A model generated the notes under the pieces. That model made no database searches. It saw nothing but the letters and a program-made list of their open reading frames with translations, and was not told where the DNA came from. DNA of 64,000 nt from contig NZ_JAFIWA010000005.1 of the NCBI RefSeq assembly GCF_018588945.1, positions 265,890-329,889 on the forward strand. Direction: 5' to 3'. Both the position numbers and the translations under genes were made by a program. How positions within the stretch are numbered: the first letter of the stretch is position 1; every line of letters starts with the position of its first letter. Below, piece after piece: positions 60,531-64,000 of this stretch. The DNA comes from Microbacterium flavescens. Its GTDB lineage: Bacteria > Actinomycetota > Actinomycetes > Actinomycetales > Microbacteriaceae.

Positions 60531-62201
60531 CTACGCCCGGCGGTCGATCTCGTCCTGCGCTTCGGCGTGCGCACGGCGGAGGGTGTCGCCCACCCACTCG
60601 GTGCCCTTGTAGACGTTCCGCTCACCGATGTCGCCCACCAGACCTCCCGCCTCGAGCTGGTCGATCACGCGGTCCTCGGTCGCCACGACCTTGAGACTCG
60701 AACCGGCGTCGGCCAGCCGGCGTGCGAAGCGCCGGAGGACATCGACGAGCGACAGCCCGATCTGGTCCGTGCCACGCAGCCGCACGATCACCACCGCGTT
60801 GCGCGACTCGCGACTCACCTCGGGCAGCTGCTTCTCGAAGATCGGCGAGCTCGCGAAGAACAGGCTGCCGTAGGGCTGCAGCACCAGCACCTCGCCGCCC
60901 GGCACGACTGGAGGCGGGTCCGACTCGCGCAGGCGGCCGTCAGCGGTGAGCCCGACGGCGCGCACCCGCACGTGGTTCGACTGCTGCGCGACGTACAGGA
61001 TGATCCCGAGGCCGACTCCGGCGAGGACCGCGAACTGGAGCGGGATGATCAGCGTCAGGCCGAAGGTCACCGCCATGATCGAGGTCGGCAGGGGTCCGGA
61101 CTTCACGACCGAGTAGACGCGGCTCGGCTTGATGGTGCCGAACCCGACCACGATGAGCAGGCCGGCGAGCGCCGGCATGGCGACGAACGCGACGAGGTCG
61201 GACGCGGCGAAGATCACGACGGCCATGACGGCCCCTGCGACGAAGAGAGCGAGGCGCGTCCTGGCACCGGATTGGACGATGATCGAGGATCCTGACATCG
61301 ACCCGCCGACCGGCATGCCCTGGAAGACCCCCGCGACCAGATTGCCCGCACCCTGGCCGATGAAGTCCCGGTTCGCGTCGGCCGGTCTGCCGTCGACCGT
61401 CGGGATCCCGGCGGAGACGGCCGCACCTTGCACGAGCCCGATGAACGCCAGGGAGATCGCGGGCACGATCAGCGCGGGGACGTCGGCGATGCTCGGCAGC
61501 ACCGGCGCGGGCAGCCCGCGCGGAACGTCGACGATGTCGCGCAGCTGACCGGCAGGATCGCCCACCCAGAGGTTGAGCACCGCGGCGCACACCGAGCCGG
61601 CGACCACTGCGACCACCAGCCCGAGGCTGCCGACCCGCGTCGGCCGGAGCACGACGATGATCAGGATCGTGATCGCGCCCACCACCAGGGAGGCGATGCT
61701 CCACTGCCCGATGTGCAGCAGGACGTCGAACGTCTTCGTCAGGCGGTTGGATCCGCGTGCGGCGTAGCCCGTGAGGTTCGAGAGCTGCCCGAGGATGATG
61801 TTCACGCCGATCGCGGTGATGAACCCCGTCATCACCGGCGTCGGCACGAAGGCCACCAGCCGGCCGGCGCGGAGCAGCCCGGCAACGACCATGACGATGC
61901 CGGTCAGGATCGCCAGCGTGAAGAGGGCGCGGTCGGGATCCGGCGTCGTGTCCAGCCCGGCGTCGGAGACCACGAGCGCCATCGCGCTCGTCGCCTGGAC
62001 AGCCATGAAGGCGCTGCTCGTGAAGACGGCCGCGCCGACCATCCCGAACAGGTAGGCATAGAGGCCTGCCAGCGGATTGACGCCGGCGAGCAGGCCGGCC
62101 GCAAGGCCATCGGGAACGGCCTCCACGCCCAGCACCAGGCCGGCCGCGGCATCCTTCCCCACGGTCTTGCGGGAGAACCACCGCCTCGGATCGATCCGCA
62201 C
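60531..62201 (-). CDS. SulP-family anion transporter with STAS domain
   Basis: This 556-residue transporter has about 12 hydrophobic segments in the SulP style: DGLAAGLLAGVNPLAGLYAYLFGMVGAAVF, the helix 3 region SAFMAVQATSAMALVV and the late GGSMSGSSIIVQSGARTRLALFVAGA. Residues about 445-540 form a C-terminal STAS-like domain (EVLVLQPYGSLFFASSPIFEKQLPEV). It probably imports sulfate, bicarbonate or dicarboxylates. Start 62201 (the second GTG) is preferred because TACGGT lies exactly 6 nt before it; the GTG at 62207 would leave no room. Confidence 0.9.
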   Translation of the reverse strand: MRIDPRRWFSRKTVGKDAAAGLVLGVEAVPDGLAAGLLAGVNPLAGLYAYLFGMVGAAVFTSSAFMAVQATSAMALVVSDAGLDTTPDPDRALFTLAILTGIVMVVAGLLRAGRLVAFVPTPVMTGFITAIGVNIILGQLSNLTGYAARGSNRLTKTFDVLLHIGQWSIASLVVGAITILIIVVLRPTRVGSLGLVVAVVAGSVCAAVLNLWVGDPAGQLRDIVDVPRGLPAPVLPSIADVPALIVPAISLAFIGLVQGAAVSAGIPTVDGRPADANRDFIGQGAGNLVAGVFQGMPVGGSMSGSSIIVQSGARTRLALFVAGAVMAVVIFAASDLVAFVAMPALAGLLIVVGFGTIKPSRVYSVVKSGPLPTSIMAVTFGLTLIIPLQFAVLAGVGLGIILYVAQQSNHVRVRAVGLTADGRLRESDPPPVVPGGEVLVLQPYGSLFFASSPIFEKQLPEVSRESRNAVVIVRLRGTDQIGLSLVDVLRRFARRLADAGSSLKVVATEDRVIDQLEAGGLVGDIGERNVYKGTEWVGDTLRRAHAEAQDEIDRRA

Positions 62202-62207
62202 GGTCAC

Positions 62208-62213
62208 ACCGTA
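62208..62213 (-). promoter_or_regulatory. -10 box TACGGT deciding the SulP start
   Basis: TACGGT on the minus strand directly abuts the GTG at 62207 and lies 6 nt before the in-frame GTG at 62201, favouring the latter as leaderless start. Confidence 0.45.
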
Positions 62214-62252
62214 CCGACGCCGCGGGGCCGGAGCCTCGCCCGCGGCGGGTGG

Positions 62253-63287
62253 TTACGCGACCGGCTCGAGGACGGCGGCTTCGCCGCGGCGGGCGGTCGC
62301 AGCATCCACTCCCGCCGCCTCCCGGGCCTCGCGCGTGCAGCAGAACCGCGCACGGTAGGCGGTGGGAGTCGTGTCGAGGACGCGCGCGAAGTTCTGCCGC
62401 AGCACCGCGGCAGAGCCGAACCCGCTCTCGTACGCGATGCGGTCGAGCCCGAGGTCGGTCTTCTCGAGCAGGCGCTGCGCGTGGATGATCCGCTGGCGTG
62501 CGAGCCACGCCGCGGGCGTCGCACCGTAGTCGGCCTTGAAGCGCCGGGCGAACGTGCGCGGCGACATGTGGGCCTTCGCGGCGAGCTGATCCACGGTGAG
62601 GTCGAGGCGGAGGTTCTCGAGCATCCAGTCGGTGACGGGCGAGAGCGACAGCGACGCCACCTCCGGCAGCGGCCGGTCGATGAACTGCGCCTGGCCGCCG
62701 TCGCGCTGCGGCGGCACGACCATGCGCCGGGCGATCTTGTTGGTGAGCTCGGCACCGAGCTCCTGCCGCAGCAGGTGCAGGCACGCGTCGAGACCGGCCG
62801 CGGTGCCGGCGCTCGTGATGATGCGACCGTCCTGCACGTAGAGCACGTCGGGGTCGACGTCGACCGCGGGATACATCCGCGCCATCGTGTCGGCGTACAT
62901 CCAGTGCGTCGTGGCCTTGCGGCCGTCGAGCACTCCCGAGGCGGCCACGACGAAGGATCCGCTGCAGACGCTCAGCACCCACGCGTCGCGCGCGACGGCC
63001 TGGCGGATGACGTCGAGCACCCGCTCGTCGGACGCGCTGCGTGCCCAGTACTGGCGCGGCGTCGGCGAGACGACGACCAGATCGGCCTCGTACGCGAACG
63101 ACAGGTCGAGGTCGACGTTGATCGAGAAGCCCATCTTGGACTGCACGACGCCGGGGTCGGGCGTCACGATGCGAAAGTCGAAGTTCGGGATGCCGTCTTC
63201 GGTGCGATCGAGGCCGAACGCCTCGCACGCGACTCCGAACTCGAAGGGCGCGAACCCGTCCTGCACGATGACGGCGACCGTCTTCAT
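62253..63287 (-). CDS. GlxA-family transcriptional regulator (AraC type with DJ-1/PfpI domain)
   Basis: This 344-residue regulator has an N-terminal DJ-1/PfpI-like domain (residues about 1-190, with the nucleophile-elbow VLSVCSGSFVVAASG keeping Cys) and a C-terminal AraC helix-turn-helix pair (LDLTVDQLAAKAHMSPRTFARRFKADYGATPAAWLARQRIIHAQRLLEKTDLGLDRIAYESGFGSAAVLRQNFARVLDTTPTAYR). Such proteins respond to small nitrogen compounds or fatty acids. The ATG at 63287 follows GCAGGAGGTTCCC. Paired CTGCCA palindromes upstream suggest autoregulation. Confidence 0.91.
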   Translation of the reverse strand: MKTVAVIVQDGFAPFEFGVACEAFGLDRTEDGIPNFDFRIVTPDPGVVQSKMGFSINVDLDLSFAYEADLVVVSPTPRQYWARSASDERVLDVIRQAVARDAWVLSVCSGSFVVAASGVLDGRKATTHWMYADTMARMYPAVDVDPDVLYVQDGRIITSAGTAAGLDACLHLLRQELGAELTNKIARRMVVPPQRDGGQAQFIDRPLPEVASLSLSPVTDWMLENLRLDLTVDQLAAKAHMSPRTFARRFKADYGATPAAWLARQRIIHAQRLLEKTDLGLDRIAYESGFGSAAVLRQNFARVLDTTPTAYRARFCCTREAREAAGVDAATARRGEAAVLEPVA

Positions 63288-63306
63288 GGGAACCTCCTGC
63301 GTCGGA

Positions 63307-63357
63307 CTGCCATGGCAGTTTTCGTGCGATGTGTGTCCATCCTGCCACTGTTGGCAG
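63307..63357. promoter_or_regulatory. Twin operators CTGCCA...TGGCAG upstream of the GlxA-type gene
   Basis: CTGCCATGGCAG (63307-63318) is a perfect palindrome. CTGCCACTGTTGGCAG (63342-63357) has the same arms with a 4-nt centre. They lie between the regulator and the divergent small membrane-protein gene. Confidence 0.65.
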
Positions 63358-63371
63358 TACATGCGCAAGCG

Positions 63372-63377
63372 TAGCGT
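63372..63377 (+). promoter_or_regulatory. -10 box TAGCGT, leaderless promoter of the 41-residue protein
   Basis: TAGCGT ends 7 nt before the ATG at 63385, downstream of the CTGCCA operators. Confidence 0.45.
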
Positions 63378-63384
63378 TTCTGCC

Positions 63385-63510
63385 ATGTTCATGGTGATTC
63401 TTCTCGCAGCCCTGTCCGCTGTCGCGATCGCCTCGTCGATCACGGCACTCCGCAACGACGGCTACCGTCGCACCCCGACCGACTGGTCACGACTCCCACT
63501 CGCTCGTTGA
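63385..63510 (+). CDS. 41-residue membrane protein
   Basis: This small protein (MFMVILLAALSAVAIASSIT then ALRNDGYRRTPTDWSRLPLAR) has one membrane helix and a short basic tail. I recall similar tiny proteins with the helix plus DGYRR tail in other Microbacteriaceae. The -10 box 7 nt upstream supports it, and it may be under the same CTGCCA operators as the GlxA-type regulator. Its stop codon (TGA) is formed by the first repeat element, so the array has moved into its 3' end. Confidence 0.55.
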   Translation: MFMVILLAALSAVAIASSITALRNDGYRRTPTDWSRLPLAR

Positions 63511-63783
63511 GCGAGGGAGCGAAGCGACCGAGTCGAAAACGCGTCCTGACCGAGGACCCTCGAGCCGGGGCGCGTTTCGTCTCGCTTCGCTCGCTCAACG
63601 ACCCGGGGAGCGAGCGGGACGCGTTTCGTCTCGCTTCGCTCGCTCAACGACCCGCACCTCGCTCGCCCCCGAGCCCCGGTCGTTGAGCGACGGAGCGAAG
63701 CGACCGAGACGAAACGCGTCCCGGCCGAGGACCCTCGAACCCGAGCGCGTTTCGTCTCGCTTCGCTCGCTCAACGACCCGGGG
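63500..63783. repeat. Repeat array with two composite inverted modules
   Basis: Five elements occur: forward variants at 63500 and 63678, reverse copies at 63572, 63621 and 63746. The stretches 63500-63606 and 63678-63783 are near-duplicates of a module made of forward element, a GAGGACCCTCGA-containing spacer and reverse element. Each module can fold into a long hairpin, like paired REP (BIME) units in other bacteria. Confidence 0.85.
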
Positions 63784-63799
63784 AGGGGAACCCGCGGGA

Positions 63800-64000
63800 T
63801 CAGCCGGCGATGACCCGGTCGTAGATCTCGATCATCGCGGCCGTGCGGGACGACTGGCGGAAGCGCTCGCGGATCGTCGGGTCGACCGCCGGCGTTGTTC
63901 CCGCCTCGATGTCGGCCACGGCGGCGCGCAGCGCCGCCGCCAGCGCCGCGGTCGAGTCGGCGGGCGCTCGCCCCCCCCCCCCCGCCCACGAGCCCGAGCC
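63800..64000 (-). CDS. C-terminal part of a probable GT4 glycosyltransferase
   Basis: The frame ends with TGA at 63802-63800; the rest lies beyond the window. The readable C-terminus ADSTAALAAALRAAVADIEAG, then RERFRQSSRTAAMIEIYDRVIAG, resembles the last helices of GT-B glycosyltransferases. A run of 13 C (63971-63983) lies within it. Upstream of that run the sense of the frame becomes unclear (GSGSWAGGGG), so an insertion or deletion in the homopolymer is likely, either real or a sequencing artefact. Confidence 0.5.
   Translation of the reverse strand, partial: GSGSWAGGGGRAPADSTAALAAALRAAVADIEAGTTPAVDPTIRERFRQSSRTAAMIEIYDRVIAG

Overview
The window looks like a chromosome segment of a high-GC actinobacterium, most likely Microbacterium or a close relative in Microbacteriaceae. 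Reasons: GC-rich third codon positions, many GTG and a few TTG starts, dense gene packing with 4-nt stop/start overlaps, many promoters of the form TAnnnT lying 6-7 nt before the start codon (leaderless mRNA), an HspR-type (HAIR) site before clpB, and an intergenic repeat family whose translation reads [10 protein letters not shown] or [11 protein letters not shown] saw no rRNA, tRNA, CRISPR array, insertion sequence or phage genes.

Layout. 0-8.5 kb: a truncated gene, a cyclase-family hydrolase with altered metal ligands, a GNAT protein, three transporters (DHA2-type, POT peptide-type, DHA1-type), a MerR regulator with a classic long-spacer divergent promoter, and purU. 8.6-15.1 kb: seven translationally coupled minus-strand genes (MDR dehydrogenase without its zinc Cys, 6-pyruvoyl-tetrahydropterin-synthase-like protein without catalytic residues, GT4 glycosyltransferase, methyltransferase, YbhN-like membrane protein, RibD-type reductase, LtaS-like sulfatase-fold membrane enzyme), with a CDP-alcohol phosphatidyltransferase and a small membrane protein divergent from it. 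This is the best candidate for an undescribed pathway: a pterin- or pyrimidine-like compound that may be glycosylated, methylated and attached to or moved across the membrane. 16.3-19.8 kb: a small conserved protein and a YcgR/YcgQ-type permease system with a secreted propeller-like protein. 19.9-24.2 kb: one large secreted GH127 beta-L-arabinofuranosidase with LacI-like operators and a composition unlike its surroundings.

24.4-35.1 kb: GNAT, a membrane-anchored vWA protein, an S4 RNA-binding protein, a beta-lactamase-fold protein without its catalytic Ser and Lys, an M13 peptidase, a MATE transporter, a SpoU methylase, and a manganese set (mntH, a DtxR/MntR-type regulator, a VIT-family transporter) whose operator covers the mntH start codon. 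35.2-43.6 kb: SDR, HAD phosphatase, YdeI-like protein, pyrE, secreted trypsin-like protease, exonuclease III, histidine phosphatase, NAD(P)H-hydrate dehydratase, and a VOC/HxlR pair with its own operator. 43.7-53.8 kb: a two-component system, an FMN reductase, an ABC exporter pair, a thiolase, rraA, and an ArsR-like regulator facing an MFS transporter across paired operators; four repeat clusters lie here.

53.9-57.9 kb: a phenolic-lipid-type cluster (type III PKS, methyltransferase, FAD monooxygenase, UbiA prenyltransferase). 57.9-64 kb: clpB, dodecin, SulP transporter, GlxA-type regulator with paired operators, a 41-residue membrane protein, a long repeat array, and a truncated probable glycosyltransferase next to a 13-C homopolymer.
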